NCBI RefSeq assembly: GCF_036324505.1
Contig: NC_086352.1
Location: forward strand, 9,398,001-9,462,000
DNA length: 64,000 bases
Origin: Eleginops maclovinus
Lineage: Eukaryota; Chordata; Actinopteri; Perciformes; Eleginopidae
Direction: 5' to 3'
The notes below the pieces were generated by a model. The model was not told the DNA's origin. It saw only the letters and a list, made by a program, of their open reading frames with translations, and ran no database searches. Below are positions 39,094 to 48,707 of the stretch, in pieces; position 1 is the first letter of the stretch, and each line of letters starts with the position of its first letter. Made by a program: the position numbers and the translations under genes.

Positions 39094-42000
39094 ACCGAGC
39101 TACACTCCTTCTTTCTGGCTCACACAAAGTACAGTCTACATTCCACAAGCATCTGACACACACTTACTTGACTTGGTACTAAACTTGCGGTGTATCTGAC
39201 TGCAGCCTGCCCCTCATGAACCCTGTTGACATGCTGCGCTGTTGTTGTTAATATCGGCTTCAGTCGTGTGCTACAAATATGCTGCGGGTGCTGAGCAAAA
39301 GCATACAATAAGTAAGCTCTCCAAATGGCACATAGTTACACAACCGGGCTGATCGGTTGCCATTGGCAGCGTCTTTATCCCACAGATGGGGACACAGTAA
39401 CGAGGCGAACAAGAAGAAAACTGACAAGACTGTGATACAAGCAAGGAACGATACTTCTTCCAGCTCACTCTGCACTTTGATTCGCTCCCTCCAGTGGTTA
39501 GAGCGATTTAGATTTTAACCGCCTTTCGTGTGCTTTCGACTCTTTTTTTCTCCTTTAAAACCCAAGTCTGATTTTACATTGTTCTGCACCTAAGTTATGT
39601 ATGACAAACGCCTGGGGCCAAATCACCATCAAAGCCGCACATCGCAGGAACACGGCGCTTCCCAGATTCCTAGTGATGACAGATGTCACTTTTGAAGTGA
39701 GCGCAGGGATGAAAGTGGCGGGATGTGACGGGCGGCATGAGGACAGCCTCTCCGCCGCGACCTGCCATCATCAGTGCTGCTGAGGTGTAATGGGGAGAGA
39801 CTGGAGGGGCCTGGGAGCTCCAGCGGCCGTCTGGGGTTGTCTGTCTCGGTGCCCAGTGGGGGCCGAGTCTAAAATGTCGTAAGCAGATAACCTGAAACAG
39901 CCAGCACCCGACCTGGCAGCCCCTCAGCCAGCCTCTGCCACCCGATTGGGATGGAAGTGTCTCCCTCCGTTACACTGGCTGCTCTGCCAGTGGATTCGTC
40001 AGGGTATAGAGAGAATAACTAATCTGAGGGAACCAGCGGCCCGGAATCAAAGAGCCACTGGCTTCTCTCTTCCTTGTGTGTAGCAGCGCTCACCTGGGTA
40101 ATATCCCCGGTGTGACAGAGCGAGCAGCAAGAGGACTTGGTAAACAAGGCAGAGCGATGCAACTTTCACAGAGAGAGGCAGCGAGTGCAGGGAAACCAAA
40201 ACAAACTCTTAACTCGGGAAATTCACACAACGTTTTCCCCCTGCCTTCCCCACTGTTCCCTGTGTCTTTATTGTGGCTTGATATGTCACCACTGTCTTTA
40301 TCTCCTTACTTACTCAGGACTTCAAGTGGCTGTCTCTATTTGGCTGGGCCATAAATTATTCAGTGCCATGTGTCTTCTTAGTATTTGCGCTTTCCATCGG
40401 GATGCTATCGTATCCCCTGTTCTGCGAGAAGGGCTGCTGCTTTGAGACAGAGTTTGCAAAAGGTAACACAGGAACTTCAGCACCGACAACCGCTTTCTTA
40501 GTAGGAGCTCTTGTCAAGTACATATTTGTTCCGGCACAGAGAAATATGAAAAAGAAAAACAAGGGGGGAAAAAAGTTGTATCTGAATACAACATGGAAAC
40601 CAACAAGCTCCACTGCTGCTACTACAACAACTTGGACTAGTATCTGAGCTTAAAATAATGACAGTATTCCACATAGGGGAGTGTGTTTTGTTTCCCACCA
40701 GCGCATGCATGCATGTGTGCGTGTATGTGTGTGTGTAGCCCACTGTATGTAAATAGCCATATGAAACTGCATAGCATTACTGTCCAGACATTGAAGAGGT
40801 GACCTGATCCCAATTAATCACACAGTCCCAGGGAGAACTGTCACATCCCATCTCCATCAGCAGAAGCATCCTGTTCTGTCTCCTTCTCTTGTCATCTTCT
40901 GTTCCTCCATCTCCATTCCTCTCCCGCTCACACACAGAGGCAACAGACGCCGCATGCATTCACTAGCAAGCCCATCATCCTCTCACCAATCTTCCCCCTC
41001 CCTTGCTTTATTTAAAAAGAAACAGAGGGTCTAACGTTGACAGGTCAGCTGGCATGGGCCAGTCGGTCCCCACCTGTCCCCTAGCTTCTTCCCCCAGAAG
41101 GCAAAGTGCCAGAAGAGCAGAGAAGAGGCACTTCTATCTTTACAGCTGCCAAAACAGGATGCAGCCCAAGGCTTTCTATCCCCAGAAGAGACTGACTGTC
41201 TGCTCTGCGCTGGTATCGGTGAAGGAGTTTCAATCTTATCACAGGAGTGCATAGGGGTGAAGATGGTGACAAAAAGATTCGACATATATGGGGCTGTTTT
41301 ATTAAAACGTGACACGATACGGCATGTTTGCAATGCCAGTGTGTTATAAACATCAAAAGGCAGATTGAACCTTCTTTAAAATGCAAGTTTTTCTTTACTG
41401 ACTGACATGACTGTGGATGTAGGTCCTTTGAAGCTCATAGGGATGACTGTGTTGGGGTGTCACATGAATCCACACACACGAGCCTGAGCTATAGCTTTGC
41501 AAAGAGAAATCATTAATAAAGTGTAACAAGGAATACAATGTTCTACGTATGTGTCATTTTATATTTGTGCTGTCACTTGATATTCTTTCTGGGGAGGAAC
41601 TTCATGAGTTGACCTACAACATGACAAAGTATGTATGAAAAACATACCAAGGGAAAAAAAAAGGAGATCGCCAAAAAAAGAACATCTACCTGACGTATCT
41701 CGACTCCTTGGTGACCTGCAACTGAAAGACTTGGTCTAATGAGGGTTGTCTGTTGAATCTATCAGCAACACCCAAATGAAACAACTCCCTTTTTTCTCAT
41801 CTTTTTCTTTTAGACACGGATACAAGTGGAGATCAAAACACTGGGTATGTCTATAAAGTGGCACACTGGATACAGGAGTCATGTCTCACCTTTGTCTTGA
41901 TTCATCCTGATATAACCATTTGGAGTATTCCCTTTGAAAAATGGAGAACTGGCATCTTGTGAAATCACAGAGGAAGTCAGGAGACTATGTATCACATGTG

Positions 42001-42979
42001 GTTAAAGTTCTATTGTTTCACCCATCTGTTCGCACACTTCCTCGTGTCAGCGTGTTCAAGATGTTCCCTTTTGTGCTGTTACAGCTACAGGACTGTGACA
42101 TGAAATCATCTGCAAAACGACAGGGTAAAAAGCAGGGATTTTTGTCCTCATTCAAACAATTTATGACAGAAAGACGGTTTTTAAAAAGTTGTGTGGGGAA
42201 ATAACTTTTCTTGGCAGCAAAGTTTGAAATCAAATGAAATGTGTTATAAAACTGCATGGGGAAATATGCTTGCCTATGATTCAAAGAGGGTTTATGAATA
42301 TCTTAGGTTCTCTCTTTCTCACACTATTCCTCTCCGTCTGTACAGCCAGGCTCCATAGTTTCTCATTAGTGGTTGAGTCTGTGCATGATGATTGTAATTG
42401 CATTTGCTGTAAAAAAAACTTTTTTAAAAAACTGAGTGTGAGCCCAGGGAGAAGGAGCTGGGGAGTACTGGGCCAAGGGGGCATTGTTGGGGCCCACAGA
42501 GGAACATGTTTAGAGGAGAATACCATATCTTGGGAATCATCCTTAGAGGAGACAGGAGGAGAAGGGTGGGTCTTCATTCCCAAAACACCACAAACTCCCC
42601 CTCCTCTTGTGCATTTTGGGAACTCTCTTTTTCAGCATGGCATAGAAAACGGGGGGGAAAAAATGGAAAGTATTTACGTTGGTAATGAGGCCCCTTGCGG
42701 CTTTCTCCATCTTAAATCTTGTTAATCATCAGGTGAGTGAGGGCTGTTTTACTGGGAATCCACAAAGGATGGCAGCGAGGGAAGGAGTGTGCAACAATCA
42801 CAGATCTCTAACAGCACGATCAACAGCAGCAACAGCTACAGAGACATGTGCCTCTTTCAGGGAGAGAACAATCTTCACCACCCCTCAGAAATCAAATAGG
42901 TTTAATCTTTTCACCACCAAGAAGTACCTAGCTTAAATACTCTACTAATGTTGTATGTGTTTGTATTGTTGTTAAGATA
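38011..42979. other. Non-coding region, no gene recognised
   Basis: Unique DNA except for the CA tract at 39.0 kb. A 163-codon frame at 42234-42725 (+) has no recognisable domain and ends just before the Tc1 cluster. The stretch 39600-40080 is the most GC-rich here, with no exon evidence. Confidence 0.6.
39002..39091. repeat. (CA)n microsatellite with a variant leader
   Basis: A 90-bp pure CA tract, preceded from about 38958 by a degenerate leader of CACACATG and CACACACG units. Confidence 0.98.
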
Positions 42980-43488
42980 CACTATATAGACAAAAATAAT
43001 GGGACACTGGTATATGGGGGTGGTTTTTGTTGGGTTGGCCTAGGCCCCTCAGTTCCAGTGAAGAGGATTCTCAATGCTTCATCTTACCAAGTCATTCTGG
43101 ACTATTCTATGCTTCCAACTTTGTGGAAACAGTTTGGGAAAAGGCCCTTTCCTCTTCCAAGTGCACAAAGCAAGGTCCAAAAAGGAATGGTTGGATGAGT
43201 TTGGTGTGGAAGAACTGACCTCAACCCCAAGCAACACCTTTGGGATGAACTAGAACAGAGATTGCGAGCCAGGCCCTCTCATCCAACACCAGTGTCTGAC
43301 CTCACACATGCTCTTCTGGATGAATGGGCAAAAATTCCCACAGACACACTCCAACATCTTGTAGAGAGCCTTCCCAGAAGAGTGGAAGCAGTTACAGCTG
43401 CAAACGGGGTCCAACTGCATATTAATGCATAAGAAGTTGGCATTTGGGTGTAATGTGTAGGTGTCCCACTACTTTGGTCTATATAGTG
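42980..43488 (+). mobile_element. Fossil Tc1-like element, internally deleted (509 bp)
   Basis: A second, older Tc1-like copy of a different group. The left end CACTATATAGACAAAAATAA and the right end, which reads CACTATATAGACCAAAGTAG when reversed, form inverted repeats of about 27 bp that close with TGGGACA. A TA flanks the left end (42978-42979); the right flank reads GA, so the duplication there is mutated. The interior keeps only the 3' part of a transposase gene on the plus strand, starting with sequence resembling the DDE domain near 43035 and ending at a TAA at 43430. The N-terminal DNA-binding half is absent. At about a third of autonomous length it cannot encode a transposase. Confidence 0.9.
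43217..43432 (+). pseudogene. C-terminal Tc1 transposase remnant
   Basis: A 71-codon open stretch beginning DLNPKQHLWDELEQRLRARP and ending at TAA 43430-43432. It matches the C-terminal tail of Tc1 transposases: the DLNP..HLWDEL motif, then LLDEWAKIPTDTLQHLVESL. The residue at the catalytic glutamate position is encoded by CAA (Gln, 43232-43234), where the family has Glu in 'PIEHLW'. Upstream, around 43159-43216, the remembered family pattern shows two short deletions that remove the second catalytic Asp and the WP.QSP segment. The fragment is non-functional. Confidence 0.88.
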
Positions 43489-43621
43489 GACTTTTGAATG
43501 GACTGGACTTATGTTATATCATTAACAACATAGTGTCAAAAGCTTAAGGTACTGGAGGTAGAGAAAAGAAGAGAGAAGGAAAACCAAAAGAGAGAGAGGA
43601 AGACCAATTAAAAACTATATA

Positions 43622-43812
43622 CAGTGGGGCAAAAAAGAGTCAGCCACCAATTGTGCAAGTTCTCCCATTTAAAAAGATGAGAGAGGCCTGTTGTTATCAT
43701 AGGTATACCTCAACTATGAGAGACAGAATGAAAAAAAAAATCCAGAAAATCACATTGTAGGATTTTGAAAGAATTTATTTTCAAATTCTTGTGGAAAATA
43801 AGTATTTGCTCA
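43622..43812. repeat. Left inverted terminal repeat of the Tc1-like element
   Basis: About 190 bp matching the reverse complement of 45018-45216. The tip reads CAGTGGGGCAAAAAAG followed directly by AGTCAGCC, whereas the opposite end has five more bases (TATTT) at that point. The inner end is marked by AATAAGTATTTG, which is also found inverted at the other inner end. In Tc1 elements these repeats carry the transposase binding sites; the 5-base loss is close to the outer site and might weaken it. Confidence 0.9.
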
Positions 43813-43828
43813 ATAACAAAAGTTCATC

Positions 43829-44850
43829 TCAATACTTTGTTATATACCCTTTGTTGGCAATGACAGAGGTCAAACGTTTTCTGTAAGTCTTCACAAGGTT
43901 TTCACACACTGTTGCTGGTATTTTGGCCCATTCCTCCATGCAGATCTCCTCTAAAGCAGTGATGTTTTGGGGCTGTTGCTGGGCAACACGGACTTTCAAC
44001 TCCCTCCAAAGATTTTCTATGGGGTTGAGATCTGGAGACTGGCTTGGCCACTCCAGGACCTTGAAATGCTTCTTACGAAGCCACTCCTTCGTTGCCCTGG
44101 CGGTGTGTTTGGGATCATTGTCATGCTGAAAGACCCAGCCACGCTTCATCTTCAGTGCCCTTGCAGATGGAAGGAGGTTTTCACTCAAAATCTCACGATA
44201 CATGGCCCCATTCATTCTTTCCTTTACACGGATCAGTCGTCCTGGTCCCTTTGCAGAAAAACAGCCCCAAAGCATGATGTTTCCACCCCCATGCTTCACA
44301 GTAGGTATGGTGCTCTTTGGATGCAACTCTGCATTCTTTCTCCTCCAAACACGACGAGTTGAGTTTTTACCAAAAAGTTCTATTTTGGTTCATCTGACCA
44401 TATGACATTCTCCCAATCCTCTTCTGGATCATCCAAATGCCCTCTAGCAAACTTCAGACGACCCTGGACATGTACTGGCTTAAGCAGGGGGACACGTCTG
44501 GAACTGCAGGATTTAAGTCCCTGGCGGCGTAGTGTGTTACTGATGGTAGCCTCTGTTACTTTGGTCCCAGCTCTCTGCAGGTCATTCACTAGGTCCCCCC
44601 GTGTGGTTCTGGGATTTTTGCTCACCGTTCTTGTGATCATTTTGACCCCACGGGGTGAGATCTTGCGTGGAGCCCCAGATCGAGGGAGATTAGCAGTGGT
44701 CTTGTATGTCTTCCATTTTCTAAGAATTGCTCCCACAGTTGATTTCTTCACACCAAGCTGCTTACCTATTGCAGATTCAGTTTTCCCAGCCTGGTGCAGG
44801 TCTACAATTTTGTCTCTGGTCTCCTTTGACAGCTCTTTGGTCTTGGCCAT
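43829..44850 (-). pseudogene. Tc1-like transposase, DD34E, one frameshift
   Basis: The transposase of the surrounding element; it would bind the inverted repeats and cut and rejoin DNA at TA sites in the nucleus. The ATG is at 44848-44850, the first in frame, and begins [20 protein letters not shown]. Residues 1 to about 110 form the paired-like double helix-turn-helix DNA-binding region, with the basic [10 protein letters not shown] segment between its halves. The DDE domain follows: first Asp in VIWSDE (residue 153), second in QHDNDPKHT (about 244), Glu in DLNPIENLW (about 279). The spacing of 34 residues is the Tc1 signature. Reading is open for 154 codons to GATGAA at 44389, then one base is missing at 44388-44389 relative to the family pattern, which puts a TAG at 44380-44382. 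The frame continues intact in the neighbouring phase to the stop at 43829. Allowing for the lost base, the length is about 340 residues, the normal family size. No other stop is seen, so decay is recent or slight. Confidence 0.95.
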
Positions 44851-45017
44851 AGTGGAGTTTGGAGTATGACTGTTTGAGGTTGTGGACAGGTGTCTTTTAT
44901 ACTGATAACGAGTTCAAAAAGGTGCCATTAAATACAGGTAACGAGTGGAGGACAGAGGAGCCTCTTAAAGAAGAAGTTACAGGTCTGTGAGAGCCAGAAA
45001 TCTTGCTTGTTTGTAGG

Positions 45018-45216
45018 TGACCAAATACTTATTTTACCGAGGAATTTACCAATTAATTCATTAAAAATCCTACAATGTGATTTCCTGGATTGTTTCCCCC
45101 ATTCTGTCTCTCATAGTTGAGGTATACCTATGATAAAAATTACAGGCATCTCTCATCTTTTTAAATGGGAGAACTTGCACAATTGATGGCTGACTAAATA
45201 CTTTTTTGCCCCACTG
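45018..45216. repeat. Right inverted terminal repeat of the Tc1-like element
   Basis: About 199 bp, the inverted partner of 43622-43812. By eye, differences between the two arms are scattered substitutions plus short indels. Between this repeat and the transposase start (44851-45017) lies a short untranslated leader, where a promoter would be expected on the minus strand. Confidence 0.9.
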
Positions 45217-45598
45217 TATAAAACATATTGGAACCCAGGTAAGATATCTCAACAACTACAAAAGCACAAAGACAGCCATCATGAAGATAGCTGAGTGTGA
45301 TTCATGGTCATGAATGGATATGATGTAGTCTGGACTTTGTTCTTTAAAAAGGAGGTTCCCAGAGCTTAAGTTTCTTCTACTGATCAGTTTCTACCGTTCT
45401 GGCCTCCAGGTCCTTCTATATTGTGTGAAAACCTGCATGGTCCAGCTGCCTTGACATATACTGTAGACCCCGGCTGGGTAATTATGAGCTACAAAGCTCA
45501 CTGACCTTGTCAAGATCTCTCCACCCTCTCCAAGCAATCCCAGTGTATGGGAAGAGGAGGAGGGGGGGGTACATTCTGTGGCTGTCTGGTTACCCCCA

Positions 45599-45628
45599 AC
45601 ACACACACAAACACACACACACACACCT
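45599..45628. repeat. Imperfect (AC)n tract
   Basis: An AC run with one AAAC interruption, 380 bp outside the right end of the Tc1-like element. Confidence 0.93.
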
Positions 45629-46211
45629 GGACCATGGCTGTTTACCTGCCAGGTTAAAAGGCTGAAGTCAGTGACAGAAGGAGATTTAACAAGGAAGCAA
45701 GAGAGGTGGAATGGATGAATATGCAGGAAGAGAAGAATGTGTGGGAGAGCGGCAGAGAGGAAGGAGGGAGGAGAAGAGAATGACAGTACAAAGCAGAGGG
45801 AGGGGGTGAACGGGGGTCACAGAGTGATGAGGGGGTTAAATGCCACAAATGCCATGTCTCAAGGCCTCATAAAGACAAGCTCTGCATTGCACCCAAGGTC
45901 AGGGCAGGCACACATGCACCTGTGCGATGGTAGTGGAGGTTGTGTGGATGGGTGGGCCGGGGGAGCAATTGAGCTACACAGTCTAGCCTGTTAGCGCTTA
46001 GTGTGTGGGACAAATGGCCTTGCAAAAATAAATTGTGCACCACTGTTAAAGGGGATTAGAGAGAAATGGATGCTTTTAGCCTTGTCTGCAGCAGATGACA
46101 ATATAAAGAGGGCTTGTTGTGAGGGCTAGCAGTGTGAAAAGAGGAGGGGAGGAACTGTCTGGCATTGTTTGCCCTTATTGAAATAGGGTTGACTGCTGGG
46201 AGGGATTTGAG

Positions 46212-46226
46212 ATATATATATATATA
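46212..46226. repeat. (AT)n tract
   Basis: A short pure ATATAT run. A similar AT-rich run occurs at about 17221-17236. Confidence 0.9.
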
Positions 46227-47409
46227 CCATATTTTCATATGGTTACGAATATGTATTGTCTGGTATGCAGTGTGTTTCCTGTTTTATCATGGGAAAATAT
46301 AATTAAATGTACTTTTCTTTTAAAGAAAAATGATAACGCATGAACAATGCCAACACAGAAGGCGTTCTGGGTTTGAATGAAAAAAAAAAAGCACAGGCTG
46401 TTTGGGATTTCTAAGTCCGTCAATAATTCCTCCCTGGAGTAACTGCAAAAATACTTCCAAAACATGCAAAAGGATGATATGAGAGCAAGAAAATATATAT
46501 ATGAAAACAGACCACTGAGGTATGGATGACTTTGTTCTTTTCTTTGACCAAGAAAAAGTCCTTTAGCAATGTCCAACTTGTTTAATATCTGGTTGGAAAT
46601 GTGGGTTATTGCATAGTTGTTCTGTGTGTTGTCCACACATATGTTTCATAGGTTGTGGTAAGAAATATGAAACAGTGTTGGAATCCTTCTGCTGGATGAT
46701 GATAATGGAGAAGCCAAGCAGCAGGTTGAGGATGCCAGAGGCCAGCCAGCATGCTCCAAAGTCCCTTTAGCCGGCCAGCTAGAACCCAGATGGCTGGCCA
46801 AACTGTGGTCAATGGAGTCTGCAGGGGGTGGCATTACAGCCATCCATGGTTATCAAAGCCACTAGATCACTATGGTAACAGAGATCTGGAGTCATCTATT
46901 GAGCCAAGTCTTCAATTAGGGGAGGTGGGAGGCAAGAGGACAATATGTGCCATCTTCAGTCCAGACAGGACAGCAGTAAATCAGACAGTGGACACAAGCT
47001 CTTTCAAAATATGCTTACATTTACACAGGCATGCCATGTAAAAATCTAAATACACACGCACAAACACACACACACGCACACACACATATGTACGCACCCT
47101 CATCTTCCTAGACCCAAAACAGCACCAAAACCAGACAATGAATGTGAGGTGGTTAGGAGTCTGATCCTTTGATCACTTCCAATATCCAGTAACTTTGCCA
47201 CCTAAACCATTATTGTCCCATGAACTCAACAGGAAGAGGCAGCCTTCAGCCAATTACAGGAAGGCATTAGTGTTAGGCGGGAGTGTGTGTTATATGAGAC
47301 AACCAATTAAAATCACTTATGGGTAGGGTAATATCCAGTGATTTAGGCCTGAACAAAACGGCTTTGGGAGGATTATCCCTAGCGTAACCTGATCTCATTC
47401 TCTTCCACT

Positions 47410-47412
<3 letters not shown>

Positions 47413-47442
<30 letters not shown>
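47413..47442. repeat. (AC)15 microsatellite
   Basis: A pure AC tract, the first of three in a 412-bp stretch. Confidence 0.98.
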
Positions 47443-47445
<3 letters not shown>

Positions 47446-47481
47446 CGTCCAGGAGCTGAATCGACCAGCTTTACTAACCTT

Positions 47482-47483
<2 letters not shown>

Positions 47484-47531
<48 letters not shown>
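47484..47531. repeat. (AC)24 microsatellite
   Basis: A pure AC tract separated from the previous one by 41 bp of unique sequence (about 47443-47483). Confidence 0.98.
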
Positions 47532-47534
<3 letters not shown>

Positions 47535-47636
47535 ACAGATGACAAAGACAACCGGGTCTTTGGCTGCATTCATGTACATGCCTTTGTCATTCCCAGACAG
47601 ACAATGATGAGGTACATTCAGATCTACAGGCTATAG

Positions 47637-47826
<190 letters not shown>

Positions 47827-48689
47827 TCTTAGCTCTGCCTCAACTTGGCTTGCTACTGACCTTGTAGCCTCACTTTGATCACACTGCATTCTCTAAAATG
47901 GTACTTTTTTTTTTCTTTTTAAATTGAGCTTTTAAACCGAACGGTCCGATGAAACGTGTGATTTTGCTACAAGAAGGATTCAATTATTAGTGGTGGAGAC
48001 ACACTGAACAGACGAGCCTTGGGCAAGTTAATATCAGACTGAACTGGAACTTTTAGGTATACTTTCTTTCACTAAAATAAACTTTTTTTTTTAACGAGTC
48101 TGCCGTTCTCACAGAACACTGTCAGAGCTTTTGATAATACTTAGATTGAATTTACTCCACATTTTCACTAATTATAGGCGACTTACATTGTTCAACTCAT
48201 TTAGAATTGAACAGCCGACATTCTGTTATCAAAATAAACCATAAGAAAATATAACACCGGCTTAAAGAGTGTACCTTTCAGAACAATATTTAAATACTCA
48301 GTAAAAAGTAACAAAAAGAAACAATATGCAAATCATCTTCTCAGTCATTGGCTCAAGTACAGCTAAGCTAAAAAGACACCACCTGTCAAATAGACAACGA
48401 TCAATGTGAGTTGTGTCTACAATGATCCAGAAAGTCCGCAATACAATATGGCTGATGCCAGTCAATCCTCAGGGATTTACTATTTATGCTGAGGCCTTCA
48501 ATCTAATCCTTTACTGGTTTGGTTTACATGCCTTGTGTCTGAGCTTTAAAATGTTTCTACACCCTGGGTCAAGAGAACAAATGCCAATTCTGAGTAAATG
48601 GAAGGTTAAGTATTGATAATCTTATTGAGATCACTGTTGTCTTAAAAAAAACTATTTATAATTGCTATATTTTTATGTTAGAACGCATA

Positions 48690-48707
48690 TGTCCAAACAT
48701 TTGGACA
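48690..48707. other. Perfect 18-bp palindrome
   Basis: TGTCCAAA-CA-TTTGGACA: 8-bp arms around a 2-base spacer in AT-rich non-coding DNA. It could be a dimeric protein-binding site; nothing nearby supports a particular factor. Confidence 0.8.

Larger units (their letters stand above)
43622..45216 (-). mobile_element. Near-complete Tc1-like DNA transposon (1,595 bp)
   Basis: A cut-and-paste transposon of the Tc1/mariner superfamily. Both ends are visible: the left starts CAGTGGGGCAAAAAAG and the right ends CTTTTTTGCCCCACTG, each flanked by a TA (43620-43621 and 45217-45218), the TA target duplication typical of Tc1/mariner. The two ends are long inverted repeats of about 190-200 bp that share blocks such as TCAGCCA, TGTGCAAGTTCTCCCA, AAAAAGATGAGAGA and AATCACATTGTAGGATTTT. 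The length of about 1.6 kb is normal for the family. It encodes one transposase on the minus strand, broken by a single frameshift. The left end lacks five bases near the tip that the right end has. I recognise this terminus as a Tc1 group common in salmonids, catfish and percomorphs, but no subfamily name was checked. Confidence 0.96.

Noticed and set aside
42234..42725. 163-codon plus-strand frame as a gene
   Set aside because: No recognisable domain, mixed low-complexity sequence, and a length compatible with chance given the number of frames in 64 kb.
44402..44869. 155-codon plus-strand frame opposite the Tc1 transposase
   Set aside because: It is the antisense shadow of the transposase gene; the minus strand carries the DDE motifs.
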